DNA from: Lytechinus pictus
Taxonomy: Eukaryota > Echinodermata > Echinoidea > Temnopleuroida > Toxopneustidae
Length of the DNA: 64,000 bases
Direction: 5' to 3'
Assembly: GCF_037042905.1 (NCBI RefSeq)
Contig: NC_087262.1
Location: forward strand, 25,671,001-25,735,000
Shown here: positions 1-13,700 of the stretch, one piece after another
Layout of the letters: each line of letters opens with the position of its first letter
Position numbering within the stretch: position 1 is the stretch's first letter
Made by a program: the position numbers and the translations under genes
Notes under the pieces: generated by a model
Database searches by the model: none
Told to the model about the DNA's origin: nothing
The model's input: the letters and a program-made list of their open reading frames with translations, nothing else

Positions 1-589
1 CAAATTATGGACCCCATTCTTGATCATCACGCATGTATTTCTACTTGCGTCAAAGCTTTTACATACATGTACAAGTATATCCAAGTAAGTTTGACCAGTC
101 TCAGAAAAAGACTTCTCCCTGTTAGACCATGGGACTGCACTGGTGTAGGATTCCAGAGTGCCCCCCCCCCCCACGCAAGCAAGAACCAGTGACAAAACAA
201 AGGCCTTGTTCCTATTCTTGAAGAAGCAGGAGTACACAAAGTATATAACATATGGGACTCGGGATAGCAATGACAATGTCAGTAATGCAATAAGTTTTGC
301 CTTTTTAGTGAAGTTAAAGCTTTTCTTTGATAGTGTCTGTCATAAATCGTTAGATTCAAGAGATTGGACAAATGATGGATGACAACTGGTGCACCTACAC
401 TTCAAAGGCTGTATGACTACACCAAATAACACGGGTGGGGTTTGGTACATGTATATAAACAGCCCACTGACTATTGAATTCTCCAAAGCACCTGCCAGAG
501 GGCTCAACTGCTTCCAATATTCAACGATTCTTGACTACATATAAAATATGTCACTTATTCTTTGAGATCATCCAAATTCTTTGCTGCCT
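1..589. other. Downstream flank of HERC, no gene seen
   Basis: AT-rich sequence with a poly(C) run at about 159-170. The open frames here are short, lack family resemblance and overlap low-complexity sequence. No clear AATAAA-type signal for the HERC transcript was found. Confidence 0.4.
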
Positions 590-1554
590 TAGGCAAGTGT
601 GCATGTACCTGGAAAGTATTGATAACGGTGTTTGCTACAGGAAAGATGGAGATCTCTTTCTAACACATATAGCGCTAGTGGAAACTACAAATTCATGCAA
701 ACAAGATTCCTTCCTGTCAAAAGCTTGTCTTTAAGAATACATAGGTAGGTCTAGGATATTGGAGGTGGTGTACGCTACAAGAAAGATGGTCTAGGTGATC
801 ACATTTAGGGCTAGTGGAGTTCCAATGTTCATGCTAACGTGAAGCCTTCTGTATGTTATACTGCTGTCAATGGCCTGTTCCCTGTTGTACAAAGGTAGAC
901 CTGAGCGAATGAAGCAGATGTGCATGAACTACAGGAAAGACAAAGAACCCATCTCACAGGGCAAAGTGACCACATTTAACACCTACAACATATAGGACTA
1001 GAGGACTTCTAATGTTCATTCTAACATGAAGCCTTCCGTATGCTCTATCGCTGTCGGTAGCTTGTCTTTGAGAATGTCTCTGTCTGTGTATATAGATAGG
1101 ATCTAGGATATTGAAGCAGGTATGAGCTACAGGAAAAACAGACTTGGTAATCACCCATATCACATAATATATGGCTAGTGGATTTCCCATGTTCTTGCTA
1201 ACACAAAGCTCTCTGTATGCCCTATTGCAGTCAGTAGCTTGTCTTTGAGAATGTCCTTATCTGTGTACATATGTAGATCTAGGAGAATGAAGCAGGTACA
1301 TGTATGTGCTACAGGAAAGACGATCTCGGAGATCAGACACACCACAAATAGGAATAGAAGAGTTCCAATGTTCATGCTACCATGAAGCCTTCTGTATGCT
1401 CTATTGCTGTTGATTGCCGTCTTTGTCGTACAAAGGTATACCTGAGCGATTGAAGCAGATGTGCATGAACTACAGGAAAGACGAAGAACCCATCTCACAG
1501 GGCGAAGTGACCACACATTGAATACATACAACATATAGGGCTAGAGGATAATGT
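590..1554 (-). repeat. Tandem array of decayed copies of the last HERC exon
   Basis: Immediately 3' of the HERC stop codon, the coding part of exon 20 recurs about six times in the same orientation, at roughly 1375-1490, 1180-1330, 1019-1140, 826-930, 700-785 and 590-690. Each copy keeps fragments of the pattern for FPVAHTCFN, then CTCAAAGACAAGCT, then GAGCATACAGAAGGCTTC. The copy at about 1180-1330 still reads FPVAHTCTCFILLDLHMY and KDKLLTAI but has an extra TC pair of residues. The copy at 1019-1140 keeps VAHTCFNILD and then shifts frame. Copies at 1375-1490 and 826-930 share a variant with an extended leader (CCCTGTGAGATGGGTTCTT), which implies duplication of multi-copy blocks. The array is probably transcribed as 3' UTR. 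Confidence 0.85.
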
Positions 1555-1763
1555 TCATGCTAACGTGAAGCCTTCTGTATGCTCTATCGCTGTCAGTAGC
1601 TTGTCTTTGAGAATGTCTTTGTTGGTGTACATAGGTAGGTCCAGGAGATTGAAGCAGGTATGAGCCACAGGAAAGAAGTCATTGCCACCCTTGACAGGCT
1701 GGATGATGACCTGAAGGCTTGACCAGCCTTGAATGGGAATGTGGTCGTTACCCGTGAGGAAGA
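1555..1763 (-). CDS. HERC4: HERC exon 20, HECT C-lobe with catalytic cysteine and stop
   Basis: Encodes residues 986-1054 and the stop TGA at 1557-1555. It carries VFLTGNDHIPIQGW and FPVAHTCFNLLDLPMY, where the Cys (about residue 1022) is the ubiquitin-accepting residue. The acceptor is gttttag. It is followed downstream by up to six decayed copies of itself. Confidence 0.94.
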
Positions 1764-4700
1764 CTAAAACAAAAACAAACATTGAAATGGTCAACTACAA
1801 CAATATTCATATTGTATTCTCTAACCATGGCCCTGTAATGCAAAGATCAGCGATTAATTGCTTTATAAAATGGCCTATCAGAACCATCTTTGCAAGCGCA
1901 TTTTGCTCAGTAGACTGACTAGGAACCAATCAGAGATTGTTTTTCATATTAGCGATTCATCGCTAACCTTTGTGTTACGGGCCCCAGAATATCATAAATC
2001 TGGTTATCAATACAGCACTTTAATCAACGTACAGGTAAACTAGCATAAGTCTACCTTCCCAAGTCAAATATTCGCGTTGGTCGAATCTTCTTTGTAGAGT
2101 AGATTTTGCACAACATGTCTTATACACCTCTTCTATTAGGGTTGAATGTCTCCTACATGTACTGCTATGCTCAAAGGTTAGGGAACCCCAGCACAAAATG
2201 CACTCAATCATGCCGATTCTTGAATGTAGACAACAACACTACACTACAATGTCCAGAGAAACAAACTTTGTAAAGTGTAATATTTTATCACCTGTCTTCA
2301 CAATTAAATATCTAAAACATGGCAAAAACTTGAACACTTTAAATATTTTTGATTTCTGGTGGGGTTCACTTACGTTTGACCACCACTTTACATGTAAGTC
2401 AAAACAAGTTTCTGTTGTCCCAAATGAGTCAACTTAGGCAAAGATACATGTAGTATCTAATATAATACAGATTATTTACTTCAGTGTTAATGTACTCTGT
2501 TAAGTGGATTTTATTAGTCTTGCTTGCACAACATATACGCACAATCTCCACTTCCTGAGGTGATTACAAGCCACTCAATTACACTCATAATGCTGGAAAA
2601 AATAGAGGTGTGTGTGACCGCAAATAAAAGATAGCTGACATTGCAATACATGTAGCTCCTATTAGACAAAGTACACAAATAGCTGAAGAGAATAATTTAG
2701 AAAGCTGAAATCAGCTAAACATATAGGGTGTAGTGTTAGATCCAGGGTTGAGGTTAGTCAATTGACTAGTGTGTGGAATTCATAGCGTAGCAACTGTCGC
2801 CAGAGAAAATATCATGGAACCTCTCAAACCCATTTAAAATCCTATTCCTATCTATCATGTACTCCATCCCTTTATACCAAAGAGAATTATTTGATAAATA
2901 CCTCAATCTGAAGATATAGAAACAACAATTATAAACTCACCTAAGAATTTCTTCTTTGCATCTACCGAGAGCTCCCTGAATACCTGCCAGAATAGCTTCA
3001 CCGTAGGATGATGTTTGTAGTATTGCCCCTTATATTCCACACTCTGGAAAACAATGGCAGTGTCAAAGAAATTATGAATGCTACATTATTCTTCCAATTA
3101 CCTTTAAGTGAACATACCAAAATCAAATATCCTGGTTGGGCTGTTAAAGGAAAATGAAACTCTTGGAGCAAGTTAGCTTTTGTGACAGCAGAAAAATCAA
3201 AGAATAAGATCAACAAAAGTTTGAGTAAAATAGGATTAGCAATAGAAGAGTTATGAGCATTTGAATGTCGAGATCACTAATGCTATGGAGATCCTCCCAT
3301 TGGCAATGCGACCAAGATCTATGATGTCACAGATGAACAACTCTCCCCTTTTGGACACTGAAAATATACCCCAAAACATCTCTTTTTGCTCATTCTAATC
3401 ATATGACAAATGATTCATCAATGATATAATGTTGTGAAACCTCTGTACTTGTCCTCTCATAAAGAGAACACCTCACCGTGTGATAGGCTCTATAAAAGTG
3501 AAAATATAAGTGAAATAAGTACTAAAGTAATGAGGGAGTTGTACGTGTGTGACATCACAGATCTTGGTCGCATTGCCAATGGGAGGATCTACATGTACAT
3601 GGCATTAGTGATCTCAATATTCAAATGCTCATAATTTTCTTATTATTCATTCAATCTTCCTCAAACTTTCAACAATATGTTTCTTTGATTTTTCTCTTTG
3701 ATATGGATTCAGTTGGTTTCAAGGGTTTTATTCTCATATGGAAATATATATAAATTTTGAGGTCAGCTCAAGAAAAGCTGTATCAAACCATATAAAGACA
3801 GGGCTGTATTGATGCCTAAGAAGACTGGGGGAGGGGTTAATTGAGCCCTGAGCTGTTCAAGCTCAGACCGATTGAATAATAGTCTTCATGACTTCAATTT
3901 CTGTGAATCCATTCAAAGGTACAACAGAATTGACTGAGACGCTGAATTGGGGTAAGAGTACATGGATTTCCATTGCTTTTTCATAAAGTCTGGTGTAAGA
4001 AAATTGTAATTTACTCACCAGGAAATGTCAAGATGAACAAACTTTAGGGGTTGTTAATTTTACGCAAAGTTACCAGGAAGCTGTTTCACAAAGATTGAAG
4101 TCTTACTAAAATTACAATTTAATTCCTAGTTGGGCGCAGTATAAAACGCATCACGGCATTAGTCAGATCATGCTAAAGGGACACGCACAACAGAGTTACC
4201 ATCAATTAGATAACACCATACATGGATTACATGGTTGATATCATGTGCAATTTTACTTCAAGTCAAACATACAGTTGTGCTCAAAAGTTAGTGAAACCCA
4301 TCGCAAAATGCACTCCTTCATGCTGAGTGTTGAATGTAGAAAACAACACTACAATGGCAAGCCCAGACTAACAAACTTTATTGAAATTAATAACCCAACT
4401 TCACAATTAAATATCTAAAACATGGCAGAACTTGAGAACTTTAAATATGCCCATTTTCTGGTGGGGTTCACTTACTTTTTGGCACCACTGAACCTCTTGT
4501 GAGGTATTTCCCAGATCACTTAATATGCCAAAACATGGACCCACAAACTAAAATCTCTTTGACTTATATGATAATAAATCTGACCTTCTCTAGTTCATCC
4601 CAATCATAATTCTCATCTCCAATCACCATAGCCATGAGCTCTTGAGGATGGAATAGATTAAGAACATGGCCGCCACACACCTCCAGGAAACCCTCACTGA

Positions 4701-7700
4701 ATGCAGAGAACTGAGGTTCAACAGACTTGTTCAAGACGTAGTCCACATATGCATCTATGTAATCTTGCCTGTGATAAAAGGGAGATTAGGGGGTAAAAAA
4801 ATAATGCTGGTCAAAGTTTTCTTGAAATAAAGTAAATCTAATACATTGATGGAACAAAGTGAAATATTGATGTTACTAATAAATTATACCCCAAGAACTC
4901 AGGTTCCACAGACTTGCTCAAGATGTAGTCTGCATATGCATCTATGTAATCTTATCTGTGATTAAAGAATTAACATACAGGGTAAACAAATATAAAATGT
5001 GTTCAATAATGAGTGTATGTATATGTAAGTCACATGTTCACGCTTTTATTTATATGCAACTTTCCAACCATGCATATTGGGTGAAACACTTTATCTCTGC
5101 CATGTAAACTATATATTTCTCCCATCAAACGAAAGGCCATGTTTATGATGTAATTAATCAGGCATGGATAATACACTTGTGATGTCATAATAGAAAACAG
5201 ATGTGACATCTGTGCAATCCTATGACATTCAAATCAGATTTAATAGTTTCCTCTGAAAATTCACATTGCTGACCCGTTTAATAAAAGGTAATGATCATTT
5301 TCAGTGATCAGTAAATTTTTGTGAGAAACAAGGGATAGATTTATAGAGGAATAATTCAGGTACTAAAATATATAAATAGTCCAAATTGATTCAGATTGTG
5401 CATGTGATCACTAGCCGGATATCATGTGAACTAATCACAGCGTGCGTTATGTAGAGTACACTAGTAACGTGTGCACGTAATACAGCCATTGCAGTCTGAA
5501 ATTCCTTCGAGGCAACAAGTTTCCTAGGAGGTCGCAACGTTTTTGTTTTCCCCAACGACGAAATGGCGATATTCATCAATTCTTTTAGTCATTTCATAAT
5601 CGGAAAGAACCAGAAAACAATGGGAAGAGGAGAAAGACTGCAGCTGAACCGGCACAGACACGTTCTCGGGCAAAACGAGGTTGAATTCAAGGCGCCTGCC
5701 AGACGCAAACGACAGCTGCCTCACACACAACTCAGAATGTAGCTCCACCGGGAAGCAGTAGGCCTATGACGGGGAATGAGCCCGGACAAGCCCCCTCCAG
5801 AGCAGCGCCAGAACCTATTGACGTTGAACTGGGATGTTCATCCGACCGTTCATCCAGCCGTTCAGCTAGGAGGCCAGCAGCTTCACTGGGGCCTGTGCTG
5901 CAACCGTCCACTCAGGGTCAGAGTCATCCAAGCACCGCTACCGAGGGCAACCCCAGTATTACCGCAGGTGAGCCTTCTCGACCTGAGTACATATCAGTAC
6001 GAGATCATACAGATTGTGTGCCTGGCCATGCTCACATTACAGGGCACCAATCGCAAAATACTAGAGAACAAAGTCACTCTGAGATGGTACGAGAGACCCC
6101 ATTCACAACATCCTTCCCCGAAATTGTATCTCCTAGTGTTCAGATAAGAACTGACCTTACTCAGAGTGCACACTGTGTCCATGATAACGAGGCTACAGGG
6201 CCAACTGATCAAACCTTAGTTAGCATAGAACGGAGACCCAACACAGAGAACTTGAATAGAGGCTATCACCACCCTCACCATTCCCAGATTATTAGGACAG
6301 GCATTAGCACCAGGGTCCCTCCGAGCATAACAGACGGCTGTAGACTCCTTTCAAGTGTTCCGCATAAACCACCACATGAGCCCATCACGGCCTGCATCGC
6401 TCACCCAGGTTGTGGCATTCATAGCTCACCTTTCCATTAACAGGAAATCTACCTCAACTATCTCATTACATGTAGTAGTAATTGCCTATTTACACAACAT
6501 GTATGGGTGGCTGGACCCCACAAAACATTTCTTAATTAAGAAAATGCAAGAAGGAAAGAAACGAGACAGGACTAACAAAGATGGCAGGAGACCTATCACC
6601 TGGGACTTACTAGGCAAACTTATACCCAACCTAAACCGGGTATGCTTCTCCAGATACGAGTCAATAATGTGTCAAGCAGCATTTTTGTTGGCTTTCTTTG
6701 GCTAACTATGTTGGAAGGTTATGTAAGCTATGGGCAAACAGTTATGAATGCTTCCTGTGGTTACTAATCAGGGAGCATATTTGTAATTCATCTAAGCATG
6801 TACACAGCTTCATCCAAGTATTATATAACAATTAGCCATAACTATACAATTATAATAAAATCCAGTTAGCTAATTAAGTAGTTGGTTACTACATAGGGAG
6901 CACATTTGTTGTTCATCTAAGCATGTAAGCAGATATAATACAATAATAATAAAGATAATAGCCAGTCAGCTAATTAGGCAACTGGTTACTGCATCGGGTG
7001 CATGTTTGTAGTTCCTCTTTGCATGTAAGCACATATCCAAGCTCATAACAATCAGTTGTAATAATACAATAACAAAGATAATAGCCAGTCAGCTAATTAT
7101 GTAATATGTCAAGAGGGACTTTTGTTGTGTCAGTTTACTGGGCACATGTACATGTCTAGAACATGTTACTTCCGGGAGCTCCTCCTTTTCATTGCAGAAG
7201 GGACTGGAAACTGGATCTGGATTGTAGGGGATAGCCTGGTCAGGAGAGCAAAAGAAAGAGCTTCACAGCGCAACTATCACCACTTTGGAGAGTGAGGTAT
7301 CTTGGTCCGTTGGCATGGGCAGCATGGCGCCACCCTCCAGGATCTCCCCAGGATGGTCTCCAACCGGCTGAGATGCGGCACTCCTCCCGCATTAGCAATT
7401 ATCCACATAGGATCAAATGACATCGGACAATATGATGTCTGCCGGTGCAGGATGGCAATTGACACAAACATCCAAGATCTACGTATAAGAATGCTGCACA
7501 CCCATATCCCCTGGTCTTGTATCCTACCACGGCTCTTCTACTATGGTCGCAAGCAAGGCTCTACATTGTAATTCACAGGAGGCCTTGGATGGGGTACGTA
7601 AGTCTCTTAACAAATACGCTAGGAAGAAATTAGCCAGGATGAGGGATGCCACCATCATCAAACATGAATGTGATCCCACGATCCACAGCCTCTTCAATAC

Positions 7701-10700
7701 AGGTTCGGACATTCTCATTGAAAGTTTCAAGACAGCAGCAAGGGAGGCAGGATTTGTTAAGATGATGAGATGAGACGAGCTTGAGAAACATTTTGAGAAC
7801 TCGAGACCACTGTCAAGGTTCCTTTTATGTTATATATGTTGGTGTTACTACTTTTGTTGTTTCCATATATTTATGTACATGATTCATTTTTACATGCCTT
7901 ATGACGGACACCTTCAACAATACTACCTTGCTATAATGATATGCATGTGTCTGGAAATAATGATAATAATAATAATTAAAAAAAACTGAATAGAATGAAT
8001 AGATAAGAGAACAATGGGTTTCTTTTTCATACTTCGGGGAGAGTAATATCTGTCGTCTATAAGGTCAGCCACTATGACTGATTAACCTAGACGTAAAATG
8101 TTTCCTAGGTAATTGGTTATATACCAGCTTGGCGTTAACCAGCAAAAAATGCTGTCCTGCTGAATTTCTACGGCAGTTACCATAAACAGAAACAAACAGA
8201 AACAGAGAAATACAGCACAAGAGGGTGTATACTGTATAGGTCAATTATGACAAACTAGTGCTTTCAAATGAACCAGCATGGTAAAGATTGTTTATTGTAC
8301 GTGTACAATACTTTATTTACACCAGGAAATGCCTGGTTGATCAGAAGTCGCAAGACGCGGCTGTCCCTGTGGTGACATGCATAAATTTGAAAACAAAAAC
8401 AAAAAAGGAAAGAAAGGACAAATAATAAAGACAGGAGAGCAAAGTATACTGTTTTGGGTCATACTCTTTGAAAAAATACTGATTGTCTTGGGAAGGTTCT
8501 GATTTTAAGGGCTGCATGATGATTGTGAATGGTGTGTAATGCCTTATCCAAGCCATTATGTTCAGTATCCTCCATCTTTATTACATGCATTTAGTCCTGA
8601 GATGATTATATCAAGTGCTTTATTTTAAAGGAGAAATATATTGATTATGAATATGGCCTTATTATATATCAGTGGAAAGGTAATGATGTGAGGATTACCA
8701 TTAGGTCATTCAAAAATAACGAAAATAATACATAAGGTGGAAATCGCCAATTAAAAAGCGCTAAAATGCCTCTCCGAAATATGCCTCGCATCGGTCTCTG
8801 AATTGACTCGAATTTGATGACGTCACTGTCTGTACGAGAGGCGTGATTGGCTCTACCACGTCAAGCTCCACTTGCATGCAAAACCTGTTGCGAGGGTACG
8901 TTTTCTCCACACTGACACTGAATACTTCGATCATGAAATGAAAGAAAACCCAGAAATTTATCTAGATTTGGATTTTCAAATTGATGATTATGAAGATGAA
9001 GAGAATGATGATAGAGTTTCTAACTCTAGAAAAACAAAGTGACGTGGATGGTGGTAAATTAAGGGAATTACGCCGGTGATGATGAGTAAGACAATTCAAC
9101 TTGCAAGCCGATTCGCTACCAACGCATGCAGCTGCTAGCTGCACCGCGGGTCAAATCCATAAAAATGAATTCCATGCAGCATGACCACATCCAGACAGAG
9201 TCTCTTTCCTCTATCAACAACATAATGAGAAGGAAAATTATAAAATAACTGTACTTACAAATAAGTGATATATCCGAACCTAGGCTGAAGGTAAATCAAC
9301 TCAAGGAATGGCAGCAGACGATATGCACCGACGATGAATTTCACGTGGCTGGAATAGATTGTCACTTGTTCTGTTAGATAAAATTTATATCTCATTATTT
9401 TGACTAAATTACGAAACTCGGAGAATTAGTATTCTACATAAAAATTAAGTAACACCTGGTACTATTTTTTGAATTAAGATAAAATATTTTTGAAGCAAAG
9501 AAATTGAGGTAAATTAAGATAAGATATAAAGGATCATCCACTTAGCCGCACGCGATTGTAAACAAACAATCAAAAGCACATGGCCAGCTTGCTCCACTTC
9601 AGTGGCTTGCTCGCCCATAGAGTTGGAGCGTAGCTTTATCCAACTCTATGTGCTCGCCTTGCTGATTGTTTACAATCGAATGCGAGCTAAGGCGGATGAT
9701 CTTTTATATCTAATTTTAATTTACCTCATTTTCTTTGCTTCAAAAAGGTTTTATCGTAATTCAAAAAATAGTACCAGGTGTTACTTAATTTTTATGTAGA
9801 ATACTAATTCTCCGAGTTTCGTAATTTAGTCAAAATAATGAGATAGAAATTTTATCTAACAGAACGAGTGACAATCTTCCAGCCACGTGAAATTCATCGT
9901 CGGTGCATATCGTCTGCTGTTATTCCTTGAGTTGATTTACCTTCAGCCTAGGTTCGGATATATTCACTTGTTTGTAAGTACAGTTATATCATTATTTTCA
10001 TTCTCATTATGTTGTTGATAGAAGAAAGAGACTCTGTCTGGATGTGGTCGTGATGGAATTCATTTTCATGGATTTGACCCGCGGAGCAGCTATCAGCTGC
10101 ATGTGTTGGTAGCGAATCGGCATGCAAGTTGAATTGTCCGACTAATAATCACCGGCGTAATTCCCCTAATGTATACATGTACCTCGTCCTCTATCCACGT
10201 CACTTTGTTTTTCTAGAGCTAGAAACTTCATCATCATTCTCTTCATCTTCATAATCATCAATATGAAAATCCAAATCTAGAAAGACTAGATAAAATTCTG
10301 GGTTTTCTTTCATTTCGGGATCGAAGTATTCAGTGACAATGTGGAGAAAACGTACCCTCGCAATTGGTTTTGCATGCAAGTGGAGCTTCACGTTGGAGAG
10401 CCAATCACGCCTCTCGTACAGAAAGTGACGTCATAAAAAATCCCCAATTTCGCGGACGTAATTCTGCGTGTTTGAAGCATTCAGAGAGAGAACTTTAAAC
10501 TATCAATTAACTGAGTTCCATCGGTCTCCATGATAAATGATTTACACCATCGTGTTCTCCTTATTTTCTCCTTTAATTTGATATATGATTCTCCATTTTT
10601 ACGATTTTCAATATAGTTCTACTTTAACCTAGAGGGAATGTCCTTTTATAGGCCATTTGCATCCATGCATTGGGCACTCTTGTAAGTTTAATAAGTGTTT

Positions 10701-13700
10701 AATGTGAGAATATGTTCCTTCTTTTAAGTACTTATTTGTGATTGTTTCGATTTTTATTTTTTATATCTATCTTTTTAACCATATGACCCTGGGAGCAACC
10801 TCGATAGGTAATTGACCTTTGTTGCTCCCCCACATTCTAGACATATTATATATATATTTTTTTCTGTATTGTAATTTTTTTTTCTTTTTACATTCTTCTG
10901 CTTTGTATTCAGATGTTATGTGATTTTACTCGTAATGGTGTCTTTGAATCTTTTATGTACATGTACGAATGTGGAAATAAATTTTATGAACTTATACCAG
11001 GAGTTAGGAATAAGCAGCTCCATGCCAGTAAATTGGGTAGCTTTATTTGCAAGCATGACAAGCTTATGTATGCTCCAAATTCACGTAACATACGAAGGGG
11101 CAAAAAAAAAATTGGATAGGTTTTTGTTCAGAAACAATTTGTTTGAAACCTGACAGATCACCAATATTAATATCAAAGTATATGCTCCAAAGATGCTGAT
11201 TACCAAGATTTAGGGGAAATACCCGTGGGAACTACTATCCTGCAGGTGGGTCACGTGATCAACAGCCCCGGGGAGGAGTTACTACCCTTCCTGGTGTTCA
11301 CATGACCATATCTTTCAGTGAGTTTAATGGTATGCAACAGTTCTAATGCATATGTAGTTTTTGTTATGTCTCACGACATTGTTCAGACTGTTTTGATGTT
11401 CATCACCTATTATGTTATTTAGGCATATTGCCTCTGTGTTTTGAAGCCTTGTAAGGAAATAAACGGCGAGAAATGGCATATCATTTGTCCACTTGTTTTT
11501 GTCGTTTTTAATTTATGATGTTAGTGACTATATCCAGGTATATTCATAAGATATTCATAATATCTTTCTAAAGAAATTCAGTTTTTTATGCTACAAAAAT
11601 AAATGAAGTAAATGTACATAAACCACACACCTATTGTTGACAGTGACTTCAGTATCTCCACCGTTTGGGATGAGGTCCGTCGTCTGGATATGTCCAAAGT
11701 TATCCTCATCAATCTGGAATACGAGAGGAAAAGAATCCTTGAAGCTTTCCTCATCCTCGTAGTCTAGGAGCGCCTGAAGGTGATGAGCTACTTGGGGTTC
11801 TAACTTACTAAGGTCTTCTAATGTGGTTTTCCTGGAGAAATTGCAAAAACAAGTATTTGAAAGAAAGTCAAGATGGTGACGTAAAATACAGGAACCGAAT
11901 CAATAATATAATCAACCATTTATGTACATCCATCCCCATGCTTTCCCCCATATTACTTCACTTCACAAACTGCTATGGAGCAGTATTCTGAGATCCATTT
12001 TATCTCTGAACTCATTTGTCAGGAAGCTGTAACATATAGGGGGTCCAATCAATCTACTTTATGAAACTGCCCACACATATAAAAAGGTAGGTTGGAGGCT
12101 CATGTACATGTATTTCCTTTTGTGTCATATAGAAAAACGAACATAAATAACATCACTATAACATGTTTATAGAAATCTAAAAAAAATCATCAACCCAATT
12201 TTTTTTTAGAACTTAAAATACGATCATAAAACAACATCATTTTCAAATATTGAGTTTTTTTTTATATAAATCCCCATGGACATTGTAGCATGATACTTTA
12301 TTCCAAACTACAGATCATATGTGGGTAATTTCATACAGTATGTTTATCTGACCCTTTACATGTTGGACATTCCTGAAATGACTTGTAATGGCTTAATATG
12401 TATCATGGTTAAAAGTTTGCTATGTGAATTTATCTAAAAATGGGGATTGTTCATTGAAAAAGGTTGATCATTCTATAAAATTTCCCATGAATAAACCATT
12501 TGAGATATCAGAATCAGCTTTTATAAACTGTAAAAAAAAGAGAAGACTGATCACTTTGAAAGATTTCGATCACTGAATGCATTATCTTACCTTCCTAGTA
12601 GTTTCTTGTATAAAGCCAGTGGGAATGGTAGTGATATGATAATATGATTGTAGATAGCTAGACCACATACCAAGCCAACCAACCGGAACATGATCGGATC
12701 CTCAAATGACTGAAAGAAATAAATCAAGTAATAAGCTCCACTTGTTAAAAATATACAATCACTGCAGATGAGTAAATACATGTACATGTATAAACAACAC
12801 GAGATCAAGCCTGGATTTCAATATTTTTAGGGCAAGGCTTTTTATTATAGGGCATGAATGAGTTGAGTTGCTCAAGTTTTTTTTTTATTTATAATAAATC
12901 CCTTATCTGTGGGGGAAAAATACATTGATAGCAGATTTGGAATGCTTACTTTGCTGTTGAACCAGATCTTCCTTGAATCTTCATAGAATCTAAACATTCC
13001 ATACTTAGGGTCTAGGATCTCTCTCATTATAAGCATAAAGAATTCCTGGGAGGGAAATAAAATTATACAAAGTAATAGGATTATTCATGACATGATATCC
13101 ATAGTGTACATGTAGCATGTGAGTAGCTCTGATAGAGGCTGGCTAAGCCATTAAAGTTACAGACTCAGCAATAACATTCCATTGACAGAACTAGAATTGG
13201 ACGCTCAGACTGCATTAAAAAGAGGTTATGTAGGTTTGTAATCCACTTGGACTACTAGCAGATGGTCTAAAACTCAGACTATTAAAAACCATCCAATCCA
13301 ATCCAAAGGTTATTTGATATAGCGCATTTTCCTTTTGGTGACAAAGCGCTGTGCACACACAACTTCAAGTTTGGGCCACTATAACTATTATTAAACAACT
13401 CAGAATGGTCAGCTTAGTTCATGCAATTCATTATCCTTTTAAGCAATAAAGATATTTAATAGCTTTTTTTAATTGCTCAATAGAGGAGGCTGTCTTCGCA
13501 GCAACAGGTAGGTGATTCTATCATGGCTAAACCCACTTGGTCTACTAGCAGATGATCTTATTCTCAGACTGTTTAAAACTATCATCGCTAAACTCACATG
13601 GTCTCACAGCAGATTGTAAGTCTTTATATCACAATGTCCTGGTCACAAGACCCCTCTTACCTTTCTCACCCCGCCAGCATCCACCGCATCCTCTCCTACA

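Larger units (their letters stand above)
5590..7773 (+). mobile_element. Decayed tyrosine-recombinase / SGNH-hydrolase transposable element
   Basis: Left to right: a basic, Ser/Pro-rich leader (frame open from about 5605, one internal stop, then 5766-6440); a tyrosine-recombinase core-binding domain in another frame (about 6295-6702); a spacer with three tandem units of about 115 bp (6770-7110); then an SGNH-hydrolase-like domain (about 7195-7773). Paired recombinase and SGNH domains occur in some tyrosine-recombinase retroelements (Ngaro/DIRS group) and related cellular integrants; this is from memory. The recombinase catalytic half (R, HxxR, Tyr) and any reverse transcriptase are missing, and several frames are broken, so the element is non-functional. 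It lies in HERC intron 17, opposite to the host gene. Confidence 0.7.
8629..10572. mobile_element. 1.9-kb TTAA-flanked foldback element
   Basis: Two arms of about 0.9 kb in inverted orientation around a centre near 9600-9650, flanked by TTAA at 8625-8628 and 10573-10576, with ends AGGAGAAATA / TATTTTCTCCT. TTAA duplication is typical of piggyBac-mobilised DNA. Each arm carries the same short open frame, read towards the centre. Arm identity is high over long stretches (for example CACGTGAAATTCATCGTCGG against its complement). Confidence 0.8.

Noticed and set aside
954..1534. ORFs that could be a second HECT gene
   Set aside because: They are frameshifted copies of exon 20 alone, without the other HECT exons.
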